NCBI RefSeq assembly: GCF_024343735.1
Contig: NZ_RJUE01000052.1
Span: forward strand, 1 to 64,000
Reading direction: 5' to 3'
DNA length: 64,000 bases
Source of the DNA: Lacihabitans sp. CCS-44
Lineage (GTDB): Bacteria > Bacteroidota > Bacteroidia > Cytophagales > Spirosomataceae
The stretch's first letter is position 1; every line of letters starts with the position of its first letter. Positions 18,227 to 26,711 of this stretch are shown here, piece by piece. The notes beneath the pieces were generated by a model. That model saw only the letters and a list, made by a program, of their open reading frames with translations, was not told the DNA's origin and ran no database searches. The position numbers and the translations under genes are program-made.

Positions 18227-20065
18227 ATGAGAGAAAGGTTAAGATTCATGTTAATATATTTCGCGTTCTGGTCCATATACTTTCTAGCAGCAAGAGTTAT
18301 TTTTCTTTCTTATCATATCGAGGATTCCAAAACCTTAACCTTGGAAACCGTTTTCGGCATTTTTTGGCATGGATTCCGTATGGATTTATCAATGGCAGGC
18401 TACCTGTGCTTATTCCCGTTTTTGTGGGTTACAATTTCTAATTTCCTCAACAAAAGTGTATTTCAAAGTACCATATTTTCTTATACCTTCTTCCTTATAT
18501 TTATCATTACGCTCATCATTGTAGTTGATTTAGAAGTTTACAATATTTGGTCGTTTAGATTAGATGCTACGCCGCTTGCTTATTTAAAATCTCCAAGAGA
18601 AGCTTGGGCATCAGTAAAGAACTCACCGGTAATTCCACTCATTATCAGTACTATCTTGTTAGTGATTGTGGCCAGTTCGATAGTTTATCGTATCATGGCC
18701 AACAAAATTTATGATTGGAAACACATCAAAAACTTCCCATTCATTATTTATGGAATATTGATGGTTGGCGTTTTGATTATTCCTATTCGTGGTGGTTTTG
18801 GGATTGCCCCGATGAACCATAGCACTGTATATTTCTCGAAAGTCAATTTTGCAAATATTTCGGCTATAAATGCTCCTTGGAATTTTTTCAGATCCATCAT
18901 TCACAATTCGTCCAACAAGGTGAATCCTTATACTTATTTACCTAAAGAAAGCCTTGATACCACTATAGCCAATCTATACAAGAATGATTTCCCAAGAAAA
19001 CAGATTCTAACTTTAAATGACAAAAAACCAAATGTCCTTATTATTATTTGGGAGAGTTTTACTAAGAAAGTTGTAGACCAAAAACACAATGAGGTTGAAA
19101 TAACACCGAATTTCAATAAACTAAAATCCGAAGGCATTTATTTTTCTGATTTTTATGCTATGGGTGATCGTACCGATAAAGCTATTACGAGCATTTTGAG
19201 CGGTTTTCCCACCCAACCAACCGAGTCAATCATAAAATATCCTACCAAAACGGCTACACTTCCAGTTTTGAGCAAGGAATTTGGCAAAAATGGATTTTCT
19301 ACTCAATTTTACTATGGTGGTGATACAGAATTTGCCAATATAAAATCTTATTTGTTCAATGCAAATTTTGAAAAAATTGTAGACATGAACGACTTCCCAG
19401 CCGAACTTTCTACCTCGAAATGGGGTGTTCACGATGAGTACATTTTTGATAAATTCTTGGAGGATCATAGAGTAGCTGCTGCCAAGCCGTTCTTTTCCAG
19501 CTTATTGACTTTGAGTAGCCATGAACCATTTGAAACTACGCAAGAACCAAAAATAAAAGGAGATGCGACAGTGGATTTGTTCATGAATTCACTGAATTAT
19601 TCTGACCAATGCTTGGGTAATTTTATAGAAAAAGCCAAGAAAACTGATTGGTGGCAAAATACATTGGTCATCATTGTAGGAGATCATGGCCACAAACTGC
19701 CTGAAACCGGAAATCGTGTGGACGACTTCAGGATTCCGATGTTGTGGACAGGTGGAGCCGTAAATACCAACTGGGATTATAAAAATATAGCGTCACAAAT
19801 AGACATTTCTGCCACTCTACTCGGTCAAATGAACTTTGATACCTCAGCTTTCTACTGGAGTAAGGACTTATTTAAAACCAACACAAAACCTTGGGCATTT
19901 TTTGTTTTCAATGATGGATTTGGTTTTATAAAGCCAAAAAAAGAAATCCTTTTTGACAATAAAGGTAGAGTTCTCATTCAAAATCAGGAATTACTCAAGT
20001 CCAAAGAGCTCGTGGAAGGCAAAGCATTACAACAAAAAAGCTATCAAGACTTTCTTGCAAGGTAA
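18227..20065 (+). CDS. LTA-synthase-like membrane sulfatase/phosphotransferase
   Basis: A 612-residue inner-membrane enzyme with five N-terminal membrane segments (residues ~5-200) and a large periplasmic alkaline-phosphatase-fold domain. Metal and nucleophile motifs of the LtaS/OpgB family are present: LIIIWESFTKK (first metal Glu), GDRTDKAITSILSG (nucleophile Thr) and IVGDHGHKLPE (Asp-His metal pair). In LtaS the enzyme moves glycerol phosphate from phosphatidylglycerol to a glycolipid. Gram-negative Bacteroidota lack classical LTA, so the acceptor here is probably another envelope glycan or lipid. It appears to be a single-gene unit. Confidence 0.88.
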   Translation: MRERLRFMLIYFAFWSIYFLAARVIFLSYHIEDSKTLTLETVFGIFWHGFRMDLSMAGYLCLFPFLWVTISNFLNKSVFQSTIFSYTFFLIFIITLIIVVDLEVYNIWSFRLDATPLAYLKSPREAWASVKNSPVIPLIISTILLVIVASSIVYRIMANKIYDWKHIKNFPFIIYGILMVGVLIIPIRGGFGIAPMNHSTVYFSKVNFANISAINAPWNFFRSIIHNSSNKVNPYTYLPKESLDTTIANLYKNDFPRKQILTLNDKKPNVLIIIWESFTKKVVDQKHNEVEITPNFNKLKSEGIYFSDFYAMGDRTDKAITSILSGFPTQPTESIIKYPTKTATLPVLSKEFGKNGFSTQFYYGGDTEFANIKSYLFNANFEKIVDMNDFPAELSTSKWGVHDEYIFDKFLEDHRVAAAKPFFSSLLTLSSHEPFETTQEPKIKGDATVDLFMNSLNYSDQCLGNFIEKAKKTDWWQNTLVIIVGDHGHKLPETGNRVDDFRIPMLWTGGAVNTNWDYKNIASQIDISATLLGQMNFDTSAFYWSKDLFKTNTKPWAFFVFNDGFGFIKPKKEILFDNKGRVLIQNQELLKSKELVEGKALQQKSYQDFLAR

Positions 20066-20452
20066 TCCTCAAGTTTTTTTACAAATTATATAATTTTGGT
20101 AATTAAAAGTTCCCTTGCTTAAAGGAATGTACGTTTTTTTAGAAAGTTCTAATTTCATTTTTCTTTTTAGGCCAAATGAGAATAATGCAATTTCTAAAAA
20201 AATAGCAAAATCCAAATATTATGTTTGTTTTTTGCTTAAATCTGCTGCAAAATTTAGAATTCTTAGGAATATAGATTCAATTTTAAGGGAATTATTACCG
20301 CAAAATCATTTTTTACCCAAATTTTAGTTCATTATGAACCTTGTTTCCAATATAAATCTCATTTTTTTTACAAATAGTTGTATTTTTCAAATAAAATAGA
20401 ATTAAATCGATACTTTTTTTTGATTAAAGAAATAATATTTTGATTTCGCCAA
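20066..20452. other. Intergenic stretch without recognised gene
   Basis: AT-rich DNA between the LTA-synthase-like gene and the type II glutamine synthetase. A 70-codon open frame (20115-20327) lacks an ATG near its start, a convincing leader or recognisable sequence, and is judged non-coding. No terminator hairpin or RNA gene stood out. Confidence 0.6.
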
Positions 20453-20460
20453 TATATTTG
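20453..20460 (+). promoter_or_regulatory. -7 box of the type II glutamine synthetase gene
   Basis: TATATTTG matches TAnnTTTG exactly, 49 bases before the ATG. TTTTG lies 10 bases upstream, too close for a normal -33 element, so other upstream control is likely. Confidence 0.5.
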
Positions 20461-20509
20461 TAACATAATTCTTTAAGAAAAACAGAATCAATATAAAATT
20501 ATTACAAAA

Positions 20510-21535
20510 ATGGCAAAAGCGAAATTAGAGTACATTTGGCTAGACGGTTACAAACCAACTCAAAGCCTAAGAAGCAAAACCAAAATAGAAAACGATTTCT
20601 CTGGAAAGTTAGAAGACTGTGATATGTGGTCTTTTGATGGATCATCAACTGAGCAAGCTCCAGGCGGTTCGTCTGACTGTCAACTTAAGCCAGTATATAT
20701 TTGTAAAGATCCTGAGCGTTCTTTATTAGGAACTCCTTCATACTTAGTTATGTGTGAAGTTTTGGACGCAAACGGCGACCCTCACGAATCTAACGGCCGT
20801 GCTACTATTGAAGATGATGACAACGATTTCTGGTTTGGATTTGAGCAAGAATATTTCTTATACGACTGCGACACAAACCTTCCTTTAGGATTCCCTACAA
20901 ATGGTTACCCACGCCCTCAAGGACCATATTACTGTTCGGTAGGTGCTAAAAATGCTTATGGTCGTCATATCATCGAAGAGCATTTAGAATATTGTTTACA
21001 AGCGGGATTAAACGTAGAAGGTATCAACGCCGAGGTTGCTGCTGGACAATGGGAATTCCAATGTTTTGCTAAAGGAGCTAAACAAGCGGGTGACGAAATA
21101 TGGGTTGCTAGATATTTATTAGAAAGAACTTGCGAGAAATATAATGTTTGGATCAACTACCACTGTAAGCCATTGGGCGACACTGACTGGAACGGTTCAG
21201 GTATGCACGCTAACTTCTCAAATACTGCACTTAGAACAGCTGGAGACAAGAATGTTTATGACATCATCTGTCAATCATTTGCTCCATTTGTAAAAGAACA
21301 CATTGCGGTTTATGGTGCTGATAACCACTTGAGATTAACTGGAAAACACGAAACACAATCTATCGATCAATTCTCTTACGGAGTTTCTGACCGTGGTGCT
21401 TCTATTCGTATTCCAATAGCAGCGGTACAAAAAGGATGGAAAGGCTGGTTAGAAGACAGACGTCCTAACTCTGCTGCTGATCCTTACAAAGTTGCGGCTA
21501 GAATTATCAAAACTGTAAAAACAGCTAAATTGTAA
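20510..21535 (+). CDS. Glutamine synthetase type II (eukaryotic-like)
   Basis: A 341-residue GSII, the class of eukaryotes and some bacteria, forming glutamine from glutamate and ammonia. Diagnostic blocks: EYIWLDGYKPTQSLRSK at the N-terminus, MWSFDGSSTEQA, FGFEQEYFLYD, GINAEVAAGQWEFQ, WNGSGMHANFS and DRGASIRIP. Codon use is unusually biased to common codons compared with neighbours, which suggests high expression. It is monocistronic with its own -7 box and terminator. Together with GSIII (glnN) and Amt it indicates two ammonia-assimilation routes; sequence alone cannot say which conditions each serves. Confidence 0.95.
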   Translation: MAKAKLEYIWLDGYKPTQSLRSKTKIENDFSGKLEDCDMWSFDGSSTEQAPGGSSDCQLKPVYICKDPERSLLGTPSYLVMCEVLDANGDPHESNGRATIEDDDNDFWFGFEQEYFLYDCDTNLPLGFPTNGYPRPQGPYYCSVGAKNAYGRHIIEEHLEYCLQAGLNVEGINAEVAAGQWEFQCFAKGAKQAGDEIWVARYLLERTCEKYNVWINYHCKPLGDTDWNGSGMHANFSNTALRTAGDKNVYDIICQSFAPFVKEHIAVYGADNHLRLTGKHETQSIDQFSYGVSDRGASIRIPIAAVQKGWKGWLEDRRPNSAADPYKVAARIIKTVKTAKL

Positions 21536-21576
21536 TTCTATTTTTAGAAGGTAAATAGCTCATTTATTGATATTGA

Positions 21577-21607
21577 ACCCTCAGAACTTTTGTTCTGGGG
21601 GTTTTTT
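21577..21607 (+). terminator. Terminator of type II glutamine synthetase
   Basis: CCCTCAGAAC and GTTCTGGGGG pair with a TTTT loop, followed by six T. The -33 element of mtaB lies within the loop and downstream arm. Confidence 0.9.
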
Positions 21608-21620
21608 GTTCGTAATTTTG
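21588..21620 (+). promoter_or_regulatory. mtaB promoter embedded in the upstream terminator
   Basis: TTTTG at 21588-21592, 20-base spacer, exact -7 box TAATTTTG at 21613-21620. The predicted start near 21627 leaves about a 12-base leader before ATG 21639. Confidence 0.65.
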
Positions 21621-21638
21621 TAACTTAATTGATTCTTA

Positions 21639-22970
21639 ATGAAGAAAGTTGCATTTTATACTTTGGGTTGTAAGCTCAATTTTTCGGAGACCTCGACTAT
21701 TTCCAGAACATTTGAGGATAAAGGCTTCAAAAAAGTTGGTTTTCAGGAAAAACCAGATGTGTTTATAATAAATACGTGCTCGGTTACTGAGAATGCGGAC
21801 AAAAAATGCAAGAAAATTGTTAAAGAAGCTCAAAAAATAAATCCAGATGGTTATGTGGCTATCATTGGCTGTTACGCACAACTAAAGCCTAAGGAAATAG
21901 CTGAAATAGAAGGAGTTGACGCAGTATTGGGTGCAGCAGAAAAATTCAGGCTGCATGAATTAATTGGCACTTTTGAAAAGTCTCCTTCTGCGGTAAAACC
22001 TGAAGATAAAGTTTTTGCAACTGACATTAACGAAACAGTAGATTATCATACTTCATTTTCTTTAAACGACAGAACTCGGACATTTCTGAAAGTTCAAGAC
22101 GGCTGCGACTATCCTTGCTCCTACTGTACCATACCTTTGGCTCGTGGTGCGAGTAGGTCAGACACCATTGAAAATATCGTAAAAGCTGCTCAAGAGATAG
22201 CCAGAAACGAGGTAAAAGAGATTGTTTTAACTGGAGTTAATATCGGTGATTTTGGTATAATAAAAGGAGAAAGAAAAGAAAGTTTCTTAGATTTGATTAA
22301 AGCCTTAGACGATGTTGAAGGAATAGAGAGGTTCAGAATTTCAAGTATAGAGCCCAACTTACTCACCAACGAAATAATTGAATTTGTGGCTCAATCAAAA
22401 CGATTTGTACCTCATTTTCATATTCCATTACAATCGGGTTCGAGCAAGGTTTTGGCACTCATGAAACGCCGCTACAAGCGAGAATTGTACCAAGAGAGAG
22501 TACAGAAGATAAAAGAAATCATGCCTAACTGCTGCATTGGTGTAGACGTAATTGTTGGGCATCCCGGTGAAACTGATGAAGAATTCAAGGAAAGCTATAA
22601 TTTCATCAACGACTTAGACATAAGCTATTTACATGTATTTACCTATTCCGAAAGAGAAAACACCTCGGCATTGCTAATAAAGCCTATAGTGCCTCAAAAC
22701 AAGCGTGCTGAAAGGTCTAGAATGTTGCATATTTTGTCCGACAAAAAGAGGAGATATTTTTACGAACAACACCTGGGTTCGGAACAAGATGTTTTATTTG
22801 AATCTGAAGAAAACGAAGGTTTTATGACCGGATTTACTTCCAATTATATCAAAGTATCTGCCAAATACGATCCATTGTTGATCAATGACATTAAGAGAAT
22901 TAAACTCAGTGCTATCAATGCAGATATGCTTGTAGAAATAGAAGAACTGGAAGAGATATTGACACATTAA
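21639..22970 (+). CDS. mtaB: tRNA t6A37 methylthiotransferase
   Basis: A radical-SAM enzyme that adds a methylthio group to t6A at position 37 of ANN-decoding tRNAs. The 443-residue product has the N-terminal UPF0004 domain with cluster cysteines 11, 47 and 78, the radical-SAM motif C156-x3-C160-x2-C163 in GCDYPCSYC, and a C-terminal TRAM-like part. The motif C-x35-C spacing and CKLNFSET start fit MtaB rather than MiaB or RimO. It has its own promoter and is followed by a hairpin. No partner genes are adjacent. Confidence 0.95.
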   Translation: MKKVAFYTLGCKLNFSETSTISRTFEDKGFKKVGFQEKPDVFIINTCSVTENADKKCKKIVKEAQKINPDGYVAIIGCYAQLKPKEIAEIEGVDAVLGAAEKFRLHELIGTFEKSPSAVKPEDKVFATDINETVDYHTSFSLNDRTRTFLKVQDGCDYPCSYCTIPLARGASRSDTIENIVKAAQEIARNEVKEIVLTGVNIGDFGIIKGERKESFLDLIKALDDVEGIERFRISSIEPNLLTNEIIEFVAQSKRFVPHFHIPLQSGSSKVLALMKRRYKRELYQERVQKIKEIMPNCCIGVDVIVGHPGETDEEFKESYNFINDLDISYLHVFTYSERENTSALLIKPIVPQNKRAERSRMLHILSDKKRRYFYEQHLGSEQDVLFESEENEGFMTGFTSNYIKVSAKYDPLLINDIKRIKLSAINADMLVEIEELEEILTH

Positions 22971-22989
22971 TTATTTTATAAAAACCTTG

Positions 22990-23020
22990 AATAAGCTACG
23001 AATCATCGTGGCTTATTTTG
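22990..23020 (+). terminator. Terminator of mtaB
   Basis: AATAAGCTACGA and TCGTGGCTTATT pair (one G-U) around ATCA, followed by a T-rich run. Confidence 0.85.
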
Positions 23021-23044
23021 TTTTTGGGCATCGAATATAAAAAG

Positions 23045-23072
23045 AAAATACCCATCAAAAGACGGGTATTTT
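23045..23072 (-). terminator. Terminator of the ammonium transporter operon
   Basis: AAAATACCCATC and GACGGGTATTTT pair around AAAA; on the - strand the hairpin runs into a T-rich tract. Confidence 0.88.
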
Positions 23073-23132
23073 GCTGATTGGAGTACAACAAAACCACAAT
23101 AAATTGTGATTTTTTTGTAAATATAATAAGTT

Positions 23133-24467
23133 TTAGGCTTCTAATAACTGCTCATCGTGCTGACTAACATCTAATCCCATCAATTCGTCTTCTTCAGAAA
23201 CCCTCATTGGAACCAAAATGTCTGTCAATTTCAAGATGATAAATGACATGATAAATGCAAATGCTGAAACCAATACCAAAGCTACTAAGTGCTTGATAAA
23301 AAGTGTAGTTTCACCAAAGAACAAACCTTGGTTTGAAACCGCCGGGTTAATAGCCGAAGAAGCAAATATACCTGTGAACAACATACCTACCATACCACCA
23401 ACACCGTGACAAGGAAATACGTCTAAAGTATCATCCAAGGCTGTTTTGGTTTTGTAATGAGCCAAATAGTTTGAGATAATAGATGCTACTATACCTATCA
23501 CTAATGCGTGAGGAATAGAAACGAAACCTGCTGCTGGAGTGATAGCAACTAGACCAACTACTACACCGATACAGAAACCTAGGGCAGAAACTTTCTTGCC
23601 ACGAGCGGCATCAAACAGTACCCAAGCTATACCGGCAGCACCAGCTGCAGTGTTTGTTGTAGCAAAAGCCACAGCTGCAAGGGAGTTAGCCCCCAGAGCA
23701 GATCCAGCGTTGAATCCAAACCATCCGAACCACAATAAACCTGTGCCTAACAATACGTAAGGAATGTTAGCAGGTGGAAGGAAACTTCCTTCTACATGAG
23801 ATCTACGTCTTTTCAAATAAATGGCCCCTGCCAATGCAGCCCAACCAGCCGACATGTGTACAACAGTACCACCAGCAAAGTCAAGAACTCCCATTTCGAA
23901 TAAGAAACCGCCAGATGCCCAAGTCATGTGAGCCAAAGGAGCATAGATAAACAAACTGAATAGTATCATGAATACTACATAAGACTTGAAATTGATACGC
24001 TCGGCCATAGAACCTGTAACCAAGGCTGGAGTTATAACCGCAAACTTCAATTGGAAAAATGCAAACATAATAGCTGGGATAGTTCCCCACGGCTTAGCGT
24101 CCAAAACACCTTTCATCATGAAGTGAGTAAGTGGATTTCCTACAAATCCTCCTACACTCTCACCGAAAGCAAGGCTGTAACCTACTACCACCCACACTAT
24201 AGAAATGACTCCCATAGCTATGAAACTCTGCAACATCGTAGAGATAACGTTTTTGGCGTTAACCATACCACCATAGAAATACGCAAGACCCGGTGTCATA
24301 ATCAAAACAAGTGCCGATGCCACCAACATCCAGGCTGTATCTCCAGTATCTACTCCTTCAGTGATGATCGCACCAGGTATTGAAGGAAATACCAAGGCCA
24401 AGACTACTACCGCTGCCAATATGGCTATCGGCACATAAGAGGGTTTAATTTTCGCTGTTTCGCTCAT
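23133..24467 (-). CDS. amt: Ammonium transporter
   Basis: A 444-residue Amt/MEP channel for ammonium uptake across the inner membrane, with eleven expected membrane segments. Family landmarks are AYFYGGMVNAKNV, the GGTVVHMSAGWAAL block, LLWFGWFGFNAGSA and FPCHGVGGMVGMLFTG, which contain the twin-His and Phe-gate regions. The ATG is 39 bases downstream of a porin gene on the same strand, so porin and Amt are probably cotranscribed. No PII (glnK) gene is adjacent, which is unusual for amt genes of many other phyla. Confidence 0.96.
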   Translation of the reverse strand: MSETAKIKPSYVPIAILAAVVVLALVFPSIPGAIITEGVDTGDTAWMLVASALVLIMTPGLAYFYGGMVNAKNVISTMLQSFIAMGVISIVWVVVGYSLAFGESVGGFVGNPLTHFMMKGVLDAKPWGTIPAIMFAFFQLKFAVITPALVTGSMAERINFKSYVVFMILFSLFIYAPLAHMTWASGGFLFEMGVLDFAGGTVVHMSAGWAALAGAIYLKRRRSHVEGSFLPPANIPYVLLGTGLLWFGWFGFNAGSALGANSLAAVAFATTNTAAGAAGIAWVLFDAARGKKVSALGFCIGVVVGLVAITPAAGFVSIPHALVIGIVASIISNYLAHYKTKTALDDTLDVFPCHGVGGMVGMLFTGIFASSAINPAVSNQGLFFGETTLFIKHLVALVLVSAFAFIMSFIILKLTDILVPMRVSEEDELMGLDVSQHDEQLLEA

Positions 24468-24506
24468 AATTGATAATAATTAAGTGTTGTACAAAAAGGG
24501 TTATAA

Positions 24507-25679
24507 TTAGAAATAAAAGATTAGGGCCGCTCCCAATGTCGATTGAGATTTCTTTGTCAAACCGCCGTCTTTGTCATATAATTGAAAAGTACCAGCAGCA
24601 TTCTTATATGAATCAAATCTATATTCAGGCTTGAATTTTAGATTTGGAGAAACATCATAATTTCCTGTCAAAGTAATTCCAGTTGTTGAAACACCAGCAC
24701 CGTCAGCATCCACTAAATATATTCCACCCTTGCTGTTGTCAAAATACTCAATACGAGTTCCTAAGCTAAATTTATCCGAAACTTTACCATTTAAATAAAG
24801 AGCGGCACCGCCCCAAGAACCTGTAGTATTTTTACCTGTAACGGCGTTTAAGCCAATTAGCATTTTTTCTGTAACTTGATAAGAAGTAGTCAAATCAAAC
24901 CATGAAGTCATGTTTTTCTCATCTACACCTTCGTCTGAACCGAAATAGTTCAAATAAACGCTCCATCCATCTACTGGTTTAATAGTAATCTGTCCTTGAA
25001 AACCTTTGGCTTTGTTGTTGTCGTCTTTGCTATCCAAACCGTTAGTGATGCCCAACATGAACGCAAATTTGTCAGAAGCAGCCACGTCCAATTTCACACC
25101 TGTATGATAGAAAGGACCGTTGCCGAACATGTTAGACAAAGAGTAGTTGAAGTTCACAGGAGCATCAATAACCTCGTAACCAACATTGGTACCATACTGT
25201 CCACCTGTCAATGAAACTTTGTCCGTCATTTTCCAAGTTAAGTAGGCTTGTTTGATTGCAAAACCTGTACTTCCAAATTCAGCACCTACTGGACTAATAG
25301 GATTTCCGTAGTTACCCAAATCTCCGTGATTACCAAAAGTAAGGTCAATTACACCGGTTACTTTATCTGTAGAATAAGTGGTTTTCAACTGAGCCAAACC
25401 TACTTGAAAGTTATTAGCTTTTTGGTCGAAAATTCTTTCGAAACCTGAAGCTCCTAAATTAGACTGAACGCCGTTAAAATTTGCGAAATAGTAAGTATCC
25501 ACATAGCCGCTGAAAGTAAGAGGATTCTTCGCCTCTTCTACTACTGCTTTTGGAGTTTCTACGTTTGCCTCTTTTTGGGCTTGATTTTTCTCACTCTTAC
25601 TTGGTTTTGTTGGATTTTCGGTTGCCGATACTGCTAGAGTCGAAACAAGGCCGAAAATTGTCAAATACACTTTCTTCAT
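24507..25679 (-). CDS. Outer-membrane beta-barrel porin (BBP2-like), paired with amt
   Basis: A 390-residue exported protein. Residues 1-19 form the signal peptide, 20-50 a Lys/Glu-rich linker, and the rest a barrel of alternating strands that ends in the typical C-terminal aromatic (ALIFYF). The first strand region NPLTFSGYVDTYYFANF and LTGGQYGTNVGYEVIDAP match BBP2/OmpL-like porins of Bacteroidota. Its place directly ahead of amt suggests that it lets ammonium or another small nitrogen source cross the outer membrane. Substrate assignment is inference from context. Confidence 0.85.
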   Translation of the reverse strand: MKKVYLTIFGLVSTLAVSATENPTKPSKSEKNQAQKEANVETPKAVVEEAKNPLTFSGYVDTYYFANFNGVQSNLGASGFERIFDQKANNFQVGLAQLKTTYSTDKVTGVIDLTFGNHGDLGNYGNPISPVGAEFGSTGFAIKQAYLTWKMTDKVSLTGGQYGTNVGYEVIDAPVNFNYSLSNMFGNGPFYHTGVKLDVAASDKFAFMLGITNGLDSKDDNNKAKGFQGQITIKPVDGWSVYLNYFGSDEGVDEKNMTSWFDLTTSYQVTEKMLIGLNAVTGKNTTGSWGGAALYLNGKVSDKFSLGTRIEYFDNSKGGIYLVDADGAGVSTTGITLTGNYDVSPNLKFKPEYRFDSYKNAAGTFQLYDKDGGLTKKSQSTLGAALIFYF

Positions 25680-26216
25680 AATTTTCTTTGGTTTAATTAA
25701 TAAATAAGTATGTTATATTTTTCAACAAACTTCTTTCAAAAAAAGACACAAATCAAATTTTTAAGTGTGAAATTTATTATAATTCTTTAAAAAAAATATA
25801 TTTTCTTGAAAAAGTGATATAAATATCAAACCATTTCTGGTTTTTTATGCATTTTTATACGAAAACACATTTATTCTGTATTTTCCTTTTTTTACAAAAT
25901 AATATTTCGAAATAGATTTATTCTAAGAAACTAAATAGAGGAATTTTAGAGTTTATTGTAAACTCAAAATCGTAACAATCTGATTATTTGGCAATAATGC
26001 TTTAACAAATTATTGAAATAAGCCAATTTGTGAATTTTGTATACTCAACAGACCAAAATACTCAGGAATTTCAAAGCAGAAAGTGGAATTTCAAAGAATG
26101 GGGGAAGAAAAGAAACGATAAAAAGAAAGCAATGTAGAATTTGGAATTGAAAAAGAGATTGTGTTAGATTAAAAATTTACTTTTTCCAAGAATTATGAAT
26201 TTGTAAAGCCATAAAA
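25680..26216. other. Long intergenic regulatory spacer upstream of porin-amt
   Basis: About 540 bases of very AT-rich DNA without a supportable gene. It must hold the porin-amt promoter, but no exact -7 box was found on the - strand. A perfect 7-base dyad, GAGTTTA-TTG-TAAACTC, lies at 25949-25965. The right half is purine-rich on the + strand. Confidence 0.55.
25949..25965. promoter_or_regulatory. Perfect dyad, possible operator
   Basis: GAGTTTA and TAAACTC separated by TTG, about 270 bases upstream of the porin-amt operon. Such dyads arise by chance in AT-rich DNA, so the call is weak. Confidence 0.25.
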
Positions 26217-26242
26217 AAAGCCGCAAATCAATTTGCGGCTTT
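26217..26242 (-). terminator. Terminator of the ferredoxin gene
   Basis: AAAGCCGCAAAT and ATTTGCGGCTTT are perfect 12-base arms; the - strand continues into a run of T. Confidence 0.92.
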
Positions 26243-26249
26243 CAATATC

Positions 26250-26597
26250 TTACTCTCCATGGAGCCAAGCTTTTTTGGCTTGCAATGTTTCGAGATCTTC
26301 TACATTGTCAGGATCAGGAACGCAACAATCCACTGGGCAGACGGCTGCACATTGAGGTTCTTCATGAAAACCGGTACATTCTGTACATTTATCGCTAACT
26401 ATATAATAAAACTCATCAGAAACGGGCTTCATGTTTGCCGTTCCTTTAATAATAGTACCATCTCCAAAGTCAACTTCTGAGAGCTTTGTACCACCACCAT
26501 AAGTCCACTCTATACCGCCTTCATAAATAGCAGTGTTTGGGCATTCAGGTTCACAAGCTCCACAGTTTATACATTCGTCCGTTATAATAATTGCCAT
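26250..26597 (-). CDS. 2[4Fe-4S] ferredoxin, Allochromatium type
   Basis: A 115-residue electron carrier with two clusters. The first set is C-x2-C-x2-C-x3-C-P ([12 protein letters not shown], near residue 9); the second is C-x2-C-x8-C-x3-C-P ([18 protein letters not shown]). The eight-residue insertion in the second motif is the hallmark of Alvin-type ferredoxins with very low-potential clusters. An extra inter-cluster stretch of about 45 residues lengthens the protein. A -7 box (TATATTTG on the - strand, 26633-26640) lies upstream. It is divergent from a LuxC-like reductase gene, a possible electron-transfer partner. Confidence 0.93.
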   Translation of the reverse strand: MAIIITDECINCGACEPECPNTAIYEGGIEWTYGGGTKLSEVDFGDGTIIKGTANMKPVSDEFYYIVSDKCTECTGFHEEPQCAAVCPVDCCVPDPDNVEDLETLQAKKAWLHGE

Positions 26598-26665
26598 CGC
26601 GATTGAATTTCTTTTGTTTTTAAACTAAATAACAAATATAATTCTTCAAAGTTTACCATCCTTTG

Positions 26666-26673
26666 TATTTTTG
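26666..26673 (+). promoter_or_regulatory. -7 box of the acyl-CoA reductase gene
   Basis: TATTTTTG fits TAnnTTTG exactly, 38 bases before ATG 26712. No clear -33 element. Confidence 0.45.
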
Positions 26674-26711
26674 TATTGAATTTGGGATAAGGGTATTTTT
26701 TTATAAAAAAA

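Noticed and set aside
20115-20327. 70-codon open frame between LTA-synthase-like and GSII genes
   Set aside because: No proper ATG at its beginning, no convincing leader, AT-driven composition and no recognisable sequence.
25680-26216. Hidden small gene or sigma-54 promoter upstream of porin-amt
   Set aside because: No frame with a credible start, and the TTGGCA...TGC match has the wrong spacing for a -24/-12 promoter.
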